Source: Nocardioides flavus (ex Wang et al. 2016)
GTDB taxonomy: Bacteria > Actinomycetota > Actinomycetes > Propionibacteriales > Nocardioidaceae
DNA: 64,000 nt
Reading direction: 5' to 3'
Assembly: GCF_014653115.1 (NCBI RefSeq)
Contig: NZ_BNAD01000013.1
Coordinates: 21,234 to 85,233 of the forward strand
The notes beneath the pieces are model-generated. The model was not told the DNA's origin. It saw only the letters and a program-made list of their open reading frames with translations, and ran no database searches. This document shows positions 16,869 through 24,862 of this stretch, one piece after another (position 1 is the stretch's first letter; each line of letters starts with the position of its first letter). Both the position numbers and the translations under genes were made by a program.

Positions 16869-18089
16869 TCACCGGCCGGTCCCCGCCTCGTCCTCGTCGA
16901 ACAGCGCGAGCTGGTCGACCTGCACCTTGCGCACCGGCGCGTCGACCATCAGCCGCAGCCCGGCGCGCATCCGGGCGGTGAGGTCGCGGAGGTAGTCGTG
17001 TCGTGCGCGGGCGACCTTCTCGCGGGTCCGCTGCTTCTGGTCGCGGGCCTCCCGGGCCCGCGTCCGCGCGTCGCGGCGACGCCGCTCGGTGATGCGGATC
17101 GCCTTGAGCAGCAGGCCGGTGTCGTTGCCGAAGATCCGGACCATCGTCGCCGGCCCGACCGAGCCGCGCTCGTCGCGCTCGAGCTCGGCCATCACGGCGT
17201 ACGCCGTCTCGAAGCGGCTGCCCTGCCGCTCGGGCGGGGGCTCGGGCGCGGTGCGTAGGCGCTCGCCGAGGTCGCGCGCCCAGCCGTCGACCTGCGAGAG
17301 CAGGCGGTTGACCTCGCCGCGCACGGCCGCGGGCACGGCTGCCCCGAGGCCGAGCTCGCGGGTGACGCTGATCCGCTGCTCGGTGAGGGAGAACGTGAGG
17401 CCGAACTCGGTGCGGTTGAGCCGGTTGACCTCCACCAGAGCGGCCTGCTCGTCGGCGACGTCGTCGACCAGCAGGCAGGACAGCAGCACGCGCGGGGCGT
17501 CCTTGTGGACCGTCACCCAGACGAGCCGGTCGTCGGTGGGCAGCGGGAGGTCGCCGTCCTCGTCCCACTCCGGCGCCTCGTCGTAGAGGTCGGCGACGGC
17601 GAGGTCGATGACCGCGCGCACGTCCTCGACCGAGGACGGCGCGACCGGCCGGTCGAGGTCGCGCTTCTCGCCCTGCGGCGCCGGCGGCGCGGACGGCAGC
17701 GGGCGTACGGCCCCGTCGGACCGAGTGCCGTCGGACCGAGTGCCGTCGGTCTCGAGGCCGTCGACGTCGAGGAAGGCCGGGTGCACCACGCCGTACGTCT
17801 CCCGCAGCGCCTCGACCACCATCACGGCCGCGCGGTCGACCTCGCGGGCACCGAGCTCCACCGAGAGCCCCGTCTCGGCGCCTCGCATCGCGTCCACCTC
17901 GAGACGGCCGTCCGCCACCAGGACCTGGCACCACGCCGCGTCCTCGTGGGGACCCGTGTCGATCATGACGAGGCCCCCGCGCTCCAGCTCGGCGAGCCTG
18001 TCGGCCAGCCGCTGCCGGAACCCGCGCCACGCCGTCTCGACCGCGTCGTCCCACCGACGCTCGAGCTCGTCATCCATGCCGTCGTCCAT
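16869..18089 (-). CDS. Probable TY-Chap/YbjN-type domain protein, 406 aa
   Basis: The N-terminal third includes LVMIDTGPHEDAAWCQVLV, then VEALRETYGVVHPAFLDVDG, a pattern I associate with the T3SS-chaperone/YbjN (TY-Chap) fold of actinobacteria. The middle region (LVWVTVHKDAPRVLLSCLLV and a long VNRLNRTEFGLTFSL part) looks like a second such domain. The C-terminus is a basic coiled coil ending QVDQLALFDEDEAG. A 15-bp repeat at about 17720-17750 encodes DGTRS twice in the linker. ATG at 18089 or 18077 both fit. The assignment is tentative. Confidence 0.65.
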   Translation of the reverse strand: MDDGMDDELERRWDDAVETAWRGFRQRLADRLAELERGGLVMIDTGPHEDAAWCQVLVADGRLEVDAMRGAETGLSVELGAREVDRAAVMVVEALRETYGVVHPAFLDVDGLETDGTRSDGTRSDGAVRPLPSAPPAPQGEKRDLDRPVAPSSVEDVRAVIDLAVADLYDEAPEWDEDGDLPLPTDDRLVWVTVHKDAPRVLLSCLLVDDVADEQAALVEVNRLNRTEFGLTFSLTEQRISVTRELGLGAAVPAAVRGEVNRLLSQVDGWARDLGERLRTAPEPPPERQGSRFETAYAVMAELERDERGSVGPATMVRIFGNDTGLLLKAIRITERRRRDARTRAREARDQKQRTREKVARARHDYLRDLTARMRAGLRLMVDAPVRKVQVDQLALFDEDEAGTGR

Positions 18090-18241
18090 GCCCTCGACCC
18101 CTGACCGGACCGCCCCCGCGATCCCCACGACGACGACCCTAGGGACCACCACCGACAATCGGTCCGTGTCGCCCGCCCGAGGCGGTCCAGACAGCTCCGG
18201 CGACCGTCGCGCTGCCCCTGTCGACCGGCGCCGCACGGGCG

Positions 18242-18247
18242 TAGATT
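18242..18247 (+). promoter_or_regulatory. Possible -10 hexamer TAGATT
   Basis: TAGATT lies 62 bp upstream of the GTG at 18310, in the 220-bp divergent region. It is the best -10 match there; the -35 side is not convincing. Confidence 0.35.
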
Positions 18248-18309
18248 CGAGGACTGCCCTCCCACCCCCCAATCCCGAGAGGTGGGTGTCGACACCGAGG
18301 AGGAGCAGC

Positions 18310-18903
18310 GTGTTCATCCAGATCATCCAAGGCACGTGCACGCGCCAGCAGGAGCTCCACGAGCACCTGGACACGTGGCGCAACGAGCTCGGCCCGGGAG
18401 CACCGGGTTGGCTCGGAGGGACCTACGGGTTCACCGACGACGACACGTTCGTGGGCGTCGTCCGATTCGAGTCGCGGGACGCCGCGATGGCCAACTCCGG
18501 CCGGCCCGAGCAGGACGCCTGGGCCGCCCGCATGATGGAGCTCTTCGACGGACCCGTCGAGTTCCACGACTGCGACGACGTCACCCTCCTGATGGACGGC
18601 GGGTCCGACCAGGCGGGCTTCGTCCAGGTCATCCGGGGCAGGGCCGACGACCCCGACCGGCTCAGGACGATGATGACGACCGACACCGACTCGCTGCACC
18701 GGATGCGGCCCGAGATCATCGGCGGCACCCTCGCCATCGAGCCGGACGGCACCTTCACCGAGACCGTCGCGTTCACCAGCGAGGACGCAGCACGCCAGGG
18801 CGAGCAGGTCGAGCCGCCGCCGGAGGTGCGCGCGGACCTCGACTACGCCATGGCGGGCGCGCAGTTCTACGACCTGCACCACCCCTGGTTCGAGTCCCGC
18901 TGA
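18310..18903 (+). CDS. ABM-like dimeric alpha/beta-barrel protein, 197 aa
   Basis: Two similar halves each start with a strand of the type FIQIIQGTC (residue 2) and FVQVIRGRADD (about residue 105) and contain TYGFTDDDTFVGVVRFES and GTLAIEPDGTFTETVAFTS. This is the duplicated ferredoxin-like fold seen in antibiotic-monooxygenase-like (ABM) proteins. No active-site residue is recognised. The GTG start is preceded by GAGGAGGAGC. It is followed by a hairpin that separates it from the convergent DUF222-HNH gene. Confidence 0.72.
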   Translation: MFIQIIQGTCTRQQELHEHLDTWRNELGPGAPGWLGGTYGFTDDDTFVGVVRFESRDAAMANSGRPEQDAWAARMMELFDGPVEFHDCDDVTLLMDGGSDQAGFVQVIRGRADDPDRLRTMMTTDTDSLHRMRPEIIGGTLAIEPDGTFTETVAFTSEDAARQGEQVEPPPEVRADLDYAMAGAQFYDLHHPWFESR

Positions 18904-18923
18904 GCACATCCACCGTGGATGCA

Positions 18924-18945
18924 CCGGGGCGCTCGGGAGCCCCGG
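18924..18945. terminator. Bidirectional hairpin terminator
   Basis: CCGGGGC and GCCCCGG pair across an 8-nt loop between two convergent genes. There is no T-tract, as is common in high-GC actinobacteria. A second small palindrome, CATCCACCGTGGATG, precedes it. Confidence 0.5.
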
Positions 18946-18962
18946 GACCACCCCACGTCACC

Positions 18963-20433
18963 GATCCATCGGGTCGGCCTACGTCCGCCTGGCGAAGGTG
19001 ACCTTGTTGTCGGCGTGGATCGTCCTGGCGTAGCGGGAGTCGTGCGCGAGGCGGTGGTGTCGGGGGCACAGCAGTCGGCCGTTGGCGAGGTCGGTGAGGC
19101 CGCCGCGTGACCACGGGTCGTCGTGGTGGGCATGGCACCCCGAGGCCGTGGTCTCGCACCCGCGTGCGGTGCAGCCACCGTCGCGCAGGCCGAGGGCGAT
19201 GCGCTGCGCCTTGGTGAACAGCCGCGCCGCGCGACCCTGGTCGAGCGGCTGCGACTTCGAGCCCAGCACCACCGGGACGATCCCCGCCTCGCACGCGAGC
19301 CGGCGCGCCTGCCCCGCCGTCATGCGCGAGCCGTCGTCGAGCAGCGCGGTCCCGGACTCCGCGAGGAGCTGCTCGAGCGTCATGGTCACCACCACGGTCG
19401 CGTTGACGCCGGCGGTCTGCGGGGTGGCGTCGGTCGGGTAGCGCTCGACGTACTCCACGAACGCCTCCCCCAACCGGCGGCGCAGCGGCTTGAAGTCGCC
19501 CGTCTCGTCGCGCAGGTCGGCCTCGGTGTGGCGTGCGGGGTTGGCCAGCGCGAGCAGGTGCCGCTTGAACATCGCACCAACATGCGAGGGCGCCACGAAC
19601 CGGCCCTGGCAGCGACCCTCGCCGTCGTCGACCAGCACCAGCTCCACGGTCGCGTCGGCACGCGCCTCCTCGGCCGCCAGCACACTCGCCTCGTGGGACT
19701 CCCCCACCTCGGGCGCGACCACGTCGAGGATCCGCTTGCCGATCTGCCTCAGGTCGCGGGCGTCGTGCTCGCGGGCGAGCTCCAGCAGCGTGCCCTCGGC
19801 CCGCCACCGCGTCTCCTCCTCGACGTGGACCGGCAGCGCGTCCACCGCCTCAGCCACGACCCGCGCCTGCTCGGTCCGCAGCGCGCCGGCGGACAACGCC
19901 GAGGCCACCGCCGGGTGCGTCTCCATCGCGCGCCCCAACGCGAGGTCGCGGCGCGCCTCGTGCCGGGTCGTACGCGTCTCGACCGCCAGCCACGCCGCCG
20001 CGTCACGCAGACCGTACGCCTCGCCCACGTCATCGGACGCGGCGAGCACCCGGGCCGCCAACGCGTCCAGCTGCGAGCGCGCCTCGGCCAACGCGACCAG
20101 CGCGGACTCCTTCTCCGCGGTGCGCATGAACGCCGGCTCCACCCCGTGGGCAACCTTGAGCGCGGACGCGATGTCGCACAGACAGTCGATGATCGGATGC
20201 ACTGGGCCACCTCCTCGGCGCGCGTCACGGACACCCACCCCGTTCCCGGGGTGGTGCGGTGAGACGTGCCGGACCCATTGCCAGGTCGCCACCCGAGAGC
20301 CGGACCAACGGCGCCCCGCCAGCACCAGGACGGGTTCTATGGGTGACTGCCCCGATCCCGGGATCCCCGTCGCCTCAGACGGGATCCGTTCCGGACCGGC
20401 GTGCTTGATGAGAACTTATCGTACACCTGTTCG
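18963..20433 (-). repeat. 13E12-like repeat unit, copy 1
   Basis: The unit runs from GATCC plus GGTCGGCCTACGTCC to CTTATCGTACACCTGTTCG and has a close counterpart in the same orientation at 29027-30490. Both the gene and about 230 bp of its upstream region are conserved between the copies, whereas flanking DNA differs. It resembles in organisation the REP13E12 elements of mycobacteria. Confidence 0.75.
18979..20202 (-). CDS. DUF222 HNH endonuclease-like protein (13E12 family), copy 1
   Basis: The 407-residue protein has the long helical DUF222 region (about residues 25-290) with ARSQLDALAARVLAASDDVG and TRTTRHEARRDLALGRAM, then a C-terminal HNH domain with CTARGCETTASGCHAHHDDP and DLANGRLLCPRHHRLAHD, whose Cys and His residues fit a zinc-bound HNH fold. 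Nuclease activity is expected from the motif but the family is barely characterised. The start is GTG at 20202, with AGGAGGT 7 nt before it. An SOS box overlaps its promoter, so DNA damage should induce it. The copy at 29039-30262 has the same length and is nearly identical. Confidence 0.9.
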   Translation of the reverse strand: MHPIIDCLCDIASALKVAHGVEPAFMRTAEKESALVALAEARSQLDALAARVLAASDDVGEAYGLRDAAAWLAVETRTTRHEARRDLALGRAMETHPAVASALSAGALRTEQARVVAEAVDALPVHVEEETRWRAEGTLLELAREHDARDLRQIGKRILDVVAPEVGESHEASVLAAEEARADATVELVLVDDGEGRCQGRFVAPSHVGAMFKRHLLALANPARHTEADLRDETGDFKPLRRRLGEAFVEYVERYPTDATPQTAGVNATVVVTMTLEQLLAESGTALLDDGSRMTAGQARRLACEAGIVPVVLGSKSQPLDQGRAARLFTKAQRIALGLRDGGCTARGCETTASGCHAHHDDPWSRGGLTDLANGRLLCPRHHRLAHDSRYARTIHADNKVTFARRT

Positions 20434-20446
20434 AACGCCCTCGCAA
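20418..20446 (-). promoter_or_regulatory. Promoter of DUF222-HNH copy 1 (TTGCGA-17-TACGAT)
   Basis: Reading leftward, TTGCGA (20446-20441) is followed after 17 nt by TACGAT (20423-20418). The LexA box at 20419-20434 covers the spacer and the -10, so bound repressor would block it. Confidence 0.6.
20419..20434. promoter_or_regulatory. LexA (SOS) box of DUF222-HNH copy 1
   Basis: TCGTAC-ACCT-GTTCGA matches the actinobacterial SOS box TCGAAC-N4-GTTCGA with one mismatch. It sits about 217 bp upstream of the GTG start, over the predicted promoter. Confidence 0.75.
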
Positions 20447-20561
20447 CCCCTGTGTCGACTGTGGTCGAGCCGCCATGATCGCCCGCGGGCTCCGGACCTT
20501 GGGGCCGACAGCGGGACGAATGGCCCTGTCCTCCTGTGACCGAGGAAGCCAGACTGTCCCG

Positions 20562-21155
20562 ATGGCCCTGACCTCGACCCCCGCGGCGTACGTGCCCTGG
20601 TTCAGCCGACGGAGGGGACTGGCGCTGGCCGGGGTACTCGCGCTGTTCGTGTCGATCACTGTGGTCCGGTTCGCCCTGGGCAACGACTCCTCGGTAGCCA
20701 TCACGGTGTTCTACGTCGTGCCGGTCAGCCTCGCCGCCCTCGCCTGGGGCCGCGTTGCCGGGATGCTTGCCTCGGCGGCCGCGCTCGTGCTGCTCGCGCT
20801 GTGGGTGCTGGTGGCCGACGTGGACCTCACCGTGCTCGGCTGGTCGACGCGGATGGTGCCGATCCTGCTCGTCGGGCTGCTCCTCGGCGACGCCTCCGAC
20901 CGGCTGCGACGTGCCGAGCAGGCCCGCGTCGAGCAGGCCAAGCGCGACGTCCTCCACCGGCAGGCCGTCGAGATCAACGACTCGCTCCTCCAGGGCATGG
21001 CGGCGGCCAAGTGGGCGCTGGAGGCCGAGAGGCACGACGTCGCGCACGAGCGGCTCAGCGACGCCATCTCGTCGGGACAAAAGCTCGTCGCCCGACTGAT
21101 CCGCGACTCGGCGATGGGGCCGCTCGACGGCGCAGCCGACCCGTCTCGCCGCTGA
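20562..21155 (+). CDS. Membrane sensor-like protein with a histidine-kinase DHp-like tail and no ATPase domain
   Basis: The 197-residue protein has four membrane segments in the first 115 residues (GLALAGVLALFVSITVVRF, then SVAITVFYVVPVSLAALAW, and two more), then a helical tail HRQAVEINDSLLQGMAAAK and QKLVARLIRDSAMG that resembles the dimerisation helices of sensor kinases. The catalytic ATP-binding domain is absent, so it cannot autophosphorylate. An in-frame ATG at 20475 would give 29 more residues. It may modulate another kinase; that is inference. It is divergent from the DUF222-HNH gene. Confidence 0.7.
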   Translation: MALTSTPAAYVPWFSRRRGLALAGVLALFVSITVVRFALGNDSSVAITVFYVVPVSLAALAWGRVAGMLASAAALVLLALWVLVADVDLTVLGWSTRMVPILLVGLLLGDASDRLRRAEQARVEQAKRDVLHRQAVEINDSLLQGMAAAKWALEAERHDVAHERLSDAISSGQKLVARLIRDSAMGPLDGAADPSRR

Positions 21156-21205
21156 GGGCCGCCCACGCCGACCTCTTCCTCGGACACACGCGCGATGATC
21201 ACCCC

Positions 21206-21595
21206 ATGACCGAACGCAACGTCCTCGGCGGCGAGCTCGACCCCTGCGGCACGGATCCCGTCACCGGGTTCCACCGCGACGGCACCTGCACCGTCGGCCC
21301 GCAGGACGTCGGCCTGCACGCCGTGTGCGCGGTGATGACCGAGGAGTTCCTCGCCCACCAGCGCTCGGTGGGCAACGACCTCTCCACCCCGCGCCCGGAG
21401 TGGCACTTCCCGGGTCTCGTCCCGGGCGACCGGTGGTGCGTGGTCGCCGTCCGCTGGCTGCAGGCGTACGAGGCGGGGGTGGCCGCGCCGGTCGTGCTGT
21501 CGGCGACGTCGGAGCGTGCGCTCGACGTCGTGCCGCTCGAGGTGCTGCGGGCGCACTCGGTCGACGTGCCACCGGACCTGAGCGGGCTGCGCTGA
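21206..21595 (+). CDS. DUF2237 family protein
   Basis: The 129-residue protein matches DUF2237: NVLGGELDPCGTDPVTGFHR, then DGTCTVGPQDVGLHAVCAV, EEFLAHQRSVGNDLSTPRPE and a Cys/Trp-rich GDRWCVVAVRWLQAYEAG. The family is widespread and uncharacterised, with conserved Cys residues near residues 14, 28 and 37. A -10-like GATGAT 6 nt before the ATG suggests a leaderless transcript. Confidence 0.9.
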   Translation: MTERNVLGGELDPCGTDPVTGFHRDGTCTVGPQDVGLHAVCAVMTEEFLAHQRSVGNDLSTPRPEWHFPGLVPGDRWCVVAVRWLQAYEAGVAAPVVLSATSERALDVVPLEVLRAHSVDVPPDLSGLR

Positions 21596-21605
21596 GCTGA
21601 CCCGG

Positions 21606-21618
21606 TTGTCCACAGATC
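21606..21618 (+). promoter_or_regulatory. Shared TTGTCCACAGATC motif before the toxin gene
   Basis: This is the third copy of the motif found before the WXG100-like genes at 1694 and 2083, again ending 48 nt before the start codon (GTG 21667). GAAGGT, also present at the same place before the 1694 gene, sits 7 nt before the start. Confidence 0.5.
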
Positions 21619-21666
21619 CGGTCGCGGGGGTGTCGCCACCGCGGTCCGGTTCGTGAAGGTGGACGG

Positions 21667-22980
21667 GTGCGGATCAGTGTCGAGTGCGGCGGCTACGCCG
21701 AGGCGGCCGACGCCTGCCGGACGGCCAACCACGTGGCGGCGCTGCTCACTGAGTCGCTCGCCGGCAAGCTCGCGGCGTACGCCGGGATGGCGGGCGACGA
21801 CGCCACCAGCAGCGACTTCGCCGCGGCGTACGACCCTGCCGCACGCGAAGCGGTGGCCACGCTGGCCGACCTGACCCACGCCCTGGTCGGGCTCGGACGG
21901 CTCGTCGACGCCAGCGGTCGCAACCATGACCGCGCCGAGGCGGCCGCCGCGGGCAGGACCAACGCCTACACAGGTCGCAGGCTCGACGAGGACTCGTTCG
22001 TCCGCGTATCCCCCGCACCCCCGCCGTCCAGTCTGGGCGGCTCGGTCGCCACCGGGCTCGGCGAGATCCACGCGTGGATCCTCGACCAGGTCGAGGGCTT
22101 CGTGTGGCCCGGCGCCGACGTCGGCCTGCTCCGTGACGCAGCCTCGGCGTGGCGGCGTACGAGCGGGTCGGTGGCCGACCTCACCGCCCACCTCGACGTC
22201 GTCACGCGCCTGCTCGAGCACCAGGTCTCCCCCGAGATCCCGCTCGCGCTCGCGGCGATCGCCGATCTCCGTTCGCTGGTCGAGGACACCGCCGACCAGC
22301 TGCTCGCGCTCGCCGACGCGTGCGAGGACTACGCCGGAGGCGTCGAGGGCACGCGCACCCGCACGCGCGCCCTGCTCACCGAGATCGGCCAGATGGTCGT
22401 CGAGGAGGTCGCCATCACCGCGATCGTCGCCGGCATCACCGGTGGACTCGGCGGTGGCGTGAAGGCGGCCGCGGCGCTCGCGCGCATCCGTGCCCAGGCC
22501 CCGCGATTCCACGCCCTGCTCACCTCGCTGCGCGCGGTCGTCGCGACTGGGGCAGCTCGGCTGCGGGCAGCGGAGGACCAGCTCGCGCGGGCTCGGGAGG
22601 GGTTCGATCGCTTCGTCCAGGCCCCGGTGCGGGATGAGCGCGGGGAGATGGTGCACCCGCTGGGCTGGCGTACGAACCAAAGAGCGCGGCTGGCAAGGAT
22701 CGCGGAAACGATCGCAGACCCCAGGATCTTCGACCCGCACGACCTGCGAGGCATGCCCGCTGAGGACTTGGGCCGACTCCTGCGTGGCTGGCCATCATCG
22801 AGCAGTGCGCGTGGCGACGGCGTCCGCTTCAAGGATCCGGACCACTACGATCGCCAGATCAGGATCATGGACGGCTACGGCGACACGCGGCCCGACGCGT
22901 TGACCAGCGGTCCGTACGTCGTCGTCTCGCAGAACGGCACCAAGGTGAAGATCCCCCTCGAAGGGAACCCACTCCTATGA
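21667..22980 (+). CDS. Putative type VII-secreted polymorphic toxin, 437 aa
   Basis: The N-terminal 330 residues are almost entirely helical and look like a WXG100/LXG-type delivery region, with no Sec signal. A hydrophobic stretch at about residues 245-262 (ITAIVAGITGGLGGGVKA) resembles the membrane segment of such toxins. The last 55 residues, with DGVRFKDPDHYDRQIRIMDG and GPYVVVSQNGTKVKIPLEGN, form a separate domain seen at the C-terminus of actinobacterial polymorphic toxins. Its biochemical activity is unknown to me. The stop overlaps the next gene (ATGA), the usual position for an immunity gene. Confidence 0.7.
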   Translation: MRISVECGGYAEAADACRTANHVAALLTESLAGKLAAYAGMAGDDATSSDFAAAYDPAAREAVATLADLTHALVGLGRLVDASGRNHDRAEAAAAGRTNAYTGRRLDEDSFVRVSPAPPPSSLGGSVATGLGEIHAWILDQVEGFVWPGADVGLLRDAASAWRRTSGSVADLTAHLDVVTRLLEHQVSPEIPLALAAIADLRSLVEDTADQLLALADACEDYAGGVEGTRTRTRALLTEIGQMVVEEVAITAIVAGITGGLGGGVKAAAALARIRAQAPRFHALLTSLRAVVATGAARLRAAEDQLARAREGFDRFVQAPVRDERGEMVHPLGWRTNQRARLARIAETIADPRIFDPHDLRGMPAEDLGRLLRGWPSSSSARGDGVRFKDPDHYDRQIRIMDGYGDTRPDALTSGPYVVVSQNGTKVKIPLEGNPLL

Positions 22981-23318
22981 CTGACCGCTCGCTCGTGGAC
23001 CGCCTCCTCGACGAGGTGCAGGAGGAGTACGACTTCGACGGCGTGCTGCCCCTCTACATGTTCGCCTGGTCGCTCGCTGGCCTGGGTCTGGACCGCTCTG
23101 ACCCGGCGTTCGCGGGCATCTGCCGAAAGGCGTACGACACGTTCGTCGAGCGGCATCCTGACCTTCAACTCGTATGGGTGCCGTGGCCCATCGACACTGC
23201 AACGGCCCGCGCAGCCGAGCCCGGTACTCCCATCGAGCTCGACGGGGATCCTGAAGCACCGGCGAATAGACCCCTGCTCGCGCTCGTAGGAGCAGAGGCG
23301 TCTTTCGCCGAACGCTGA
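22977..23318 (+). CDS. Candidate immunity protein, 113 aa
   Basis: This acidic, soluble protein starts TDRSLVDRLLDEVQEEYDFD and contains LPLYMFAWSLAGLGLDRSDP, then a shorter strand-rich end. It resembles no family I can name. The 4-nt overlap with the toxin gene, small size and acidic character suit an immunity protein that binds the toxin's C-terminal domain. That role rests on context alone. It ends 38 bp before a strong hairpin. Confidence 0.6.
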   Translation: MTDRSLVDRLLDEVQEEYDFDGVLPLYMFAWSLAGLGLDRSDPAFAGICRKAYDTFVERHPDLQLVWVPWPIDTATARAAEPGTPIELDGDPEAPANRPLLALVGAEASFAER

Positions 23319-23356
23319 GCTGGCGTGGTGCACCCAGATGGCAAGCCGCTACGCCA

Positions 23357-23395
23357 CGACCCGCGGCCCCCACCAACCAGGAGGGCCGCGGGTCG
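23357..23395. terminator. Bidirectional terminator hairpin, 13-bp stem
   Basis: CGACCCGCGGCCC pairs perfectly with GGGCCGCGGGTCG across a 13-nt loop, between the convergent immunity gene and FAD oxidase gene. Confidence 0.75.
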
Positions 23396-23401
23396 CAGGG
23401 C

Positions 23402-24769
23402 TCAGGCCAGGACACCGCCGATCATCAGCACGCCGTCCGGGTCGTACGTCCGCCGGGTGCGCCGCAGCCGTGCGAGCGTCACCTCGTCGTACGCGTCGAC
23501 GTACTCCTCGGGCGTGAAGGTGAAGTTCGGCAGCCGGTGACCACCCACCCAGGGCGCCATCGCGTCGAGGATCGCGGCGGCGTGGTCCTCCACGCCCGGG
23601 ATCTCGGCGATGCCCACGATCAGCAGCGAGTACGCCGCGTCGCGTGAGGCGAAGGCGCTCGGGTGCTCGCCTGCCCGGGCGTACGCGCCGCCGAGCTGGC
23701 GCACCTCCACCAGGATCTGCGGTGACGCGAGCCCCGGTCCCGTCAACGCGAGCAGCGCGTCGGCCGCCTCGGCCGGGAAGTCGGCCAGCACGTGGCCGGC
23801 CTCGAAGGCCGGGGTCGGGTCGAGCGGGTCGGTGTGCACCGAGTCGATCGCCGTGTAGGGCTTGTCGGCCACGTGGTCGAGGATCACGGGCGCGGCCGCC
23901 CGCATCGCGGCGAACCAGCGCTCGCCCTCCTCGGCGGACCCGGTCCACACGTAGCGCACCGACAGCGTCAGCCGGCCGGCGAGCATCGGCGGCACCCCCT
24001 CCATCTCGGGCAGCTGGAGGAGCGCGAAGGACGTGGTGCCGGCCTCGGGCAGCTCCGCCGACCAGTCCCGCCAGGCGTCGATGACACCCGGCGCGTCCGC
24101 GCCGTCGAACCACAGCGAGCCGCCGTAGAACCGCGGCTGCTGCACCAGGTCGAACTCGATCGCCGTGACGATCCCGAGCATCCCCTTCGCACCGCGCAGG
24201 GCGAAGAACAGGTCCGGGTGCTCGGTCGGCGTGGCCCGCCGGAGCACGCCGTCGCCGGTGACGACCTCGATGGCGCGCACCCGGTCGATGGCGAGGCCGT
24301 AGGTGCGGGCCATCGGCCCGAGCCCGCCGCCGGTGGTGTAGCCGACGATGCCGACGTCGGTGATCGAACCCGAGAGCGGCGCCAGACCGTACGGCGCGGC
24401 GGCCTCGACGACCTTCAGCCACTTCACCCCGGCTCCGGCGCGGGCCCAGCCCTCCTCGGGGTGGATGACGACCTCGTCGAGCTCCTGGGTGGTGACCAGC
24501 AGCTCGGTGGTCAGGTCGGCCATCGGGCCGTGGCCGGTGGCCTGCGGGGTGACGCGGAGGCCGTGGCGGGCCGCGAACTGCACGGCTTCGACGACGTCCT
24601 GGGCGTCGTGTGCCGCGAGGACGGCCGCGGGCCGCACCGGGACGGCGAGGTTCCACGGCGAGACGAGGGCGTCGTACTTCTTCTCGCCGGGCACTGCGAG
24701 GGTGCCGATGGTGAGCGCGTCCAGCTCCGCGAACGGTACGGCTGCGGGGCTGGTCTGTGCGATGGTCAT
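23402..24769 (-). CDS. BBE-type FAD-linked oxidase (1)
   Basis: The 455-residue flavoprotein is of the vanillyl-alcohol/berberine-bridge oxidase superfamily. The FAD-binding PCMH domain spans about residues 45-215, with RPAAVLAAHDAQDVVEAVQF, TPQATGHGPMADL (His for 8-alpha-histidyl FAD linkage would be in this GHG motif) and TTGGGLGPMARTYGLAID. The end LRRTRRTYDPDGVLMIGGVL fits the C-terminal BBE domain. Substrates in this family are sugars, alcohols or polyketides. GGAGGAAAGC precedes the ATG at 24769. A paralogue of similar size follows upstream on the same strand. Confidence 0.88.
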   Translation of the reverse strand: MTIAQTSPAAVPFAELDALTIGTLAVPGEKKYDALVSPWNLAVPVRPAAVLAAHDAQDVVEAVQFAARHGLRVTPQATGHGPMADLTTELLVTTQELDEVVIHPEEGWARAGAGVKWLKVVEAAAPYGLAPLSGSITDVGIVGYTTGGGLGPMARTYGLAIDRVRAIEVVTGDGVLRRATPTEHPDLFFALRGAKGMLGIVTAIEFDLVQQPRFYGGSLWFDGADAPGVIDAWRDWSAELPEAGTTSFALLQLPEMEGVPPMLAGRLTLSVRYVWTGSAEEGERWFAAMRAAAPVILDHVADKPYTAIDSVHTDPLDPTPAFEAGHVLADFPAEAADALLALTGPGLASPQILVEVRQLGGAYARAGEHPSAFASRDAAYSLLIVGIAEIPGVEDHAAAILDAMAPWVGGHRLPNFTFTPEEYVDAYDEVTLARLRRTRRTYDPDGVLMIGGVLA

Positions 24770-24862
24770 GCTTTCCTCCGTGTGGTGTCGTCGTTGACCA
24801 CTCGAAGGTGCACCGGTGCACTTGCGGTGCACTTGGACCCGACTTGAGCCCGACCGGCGGAA

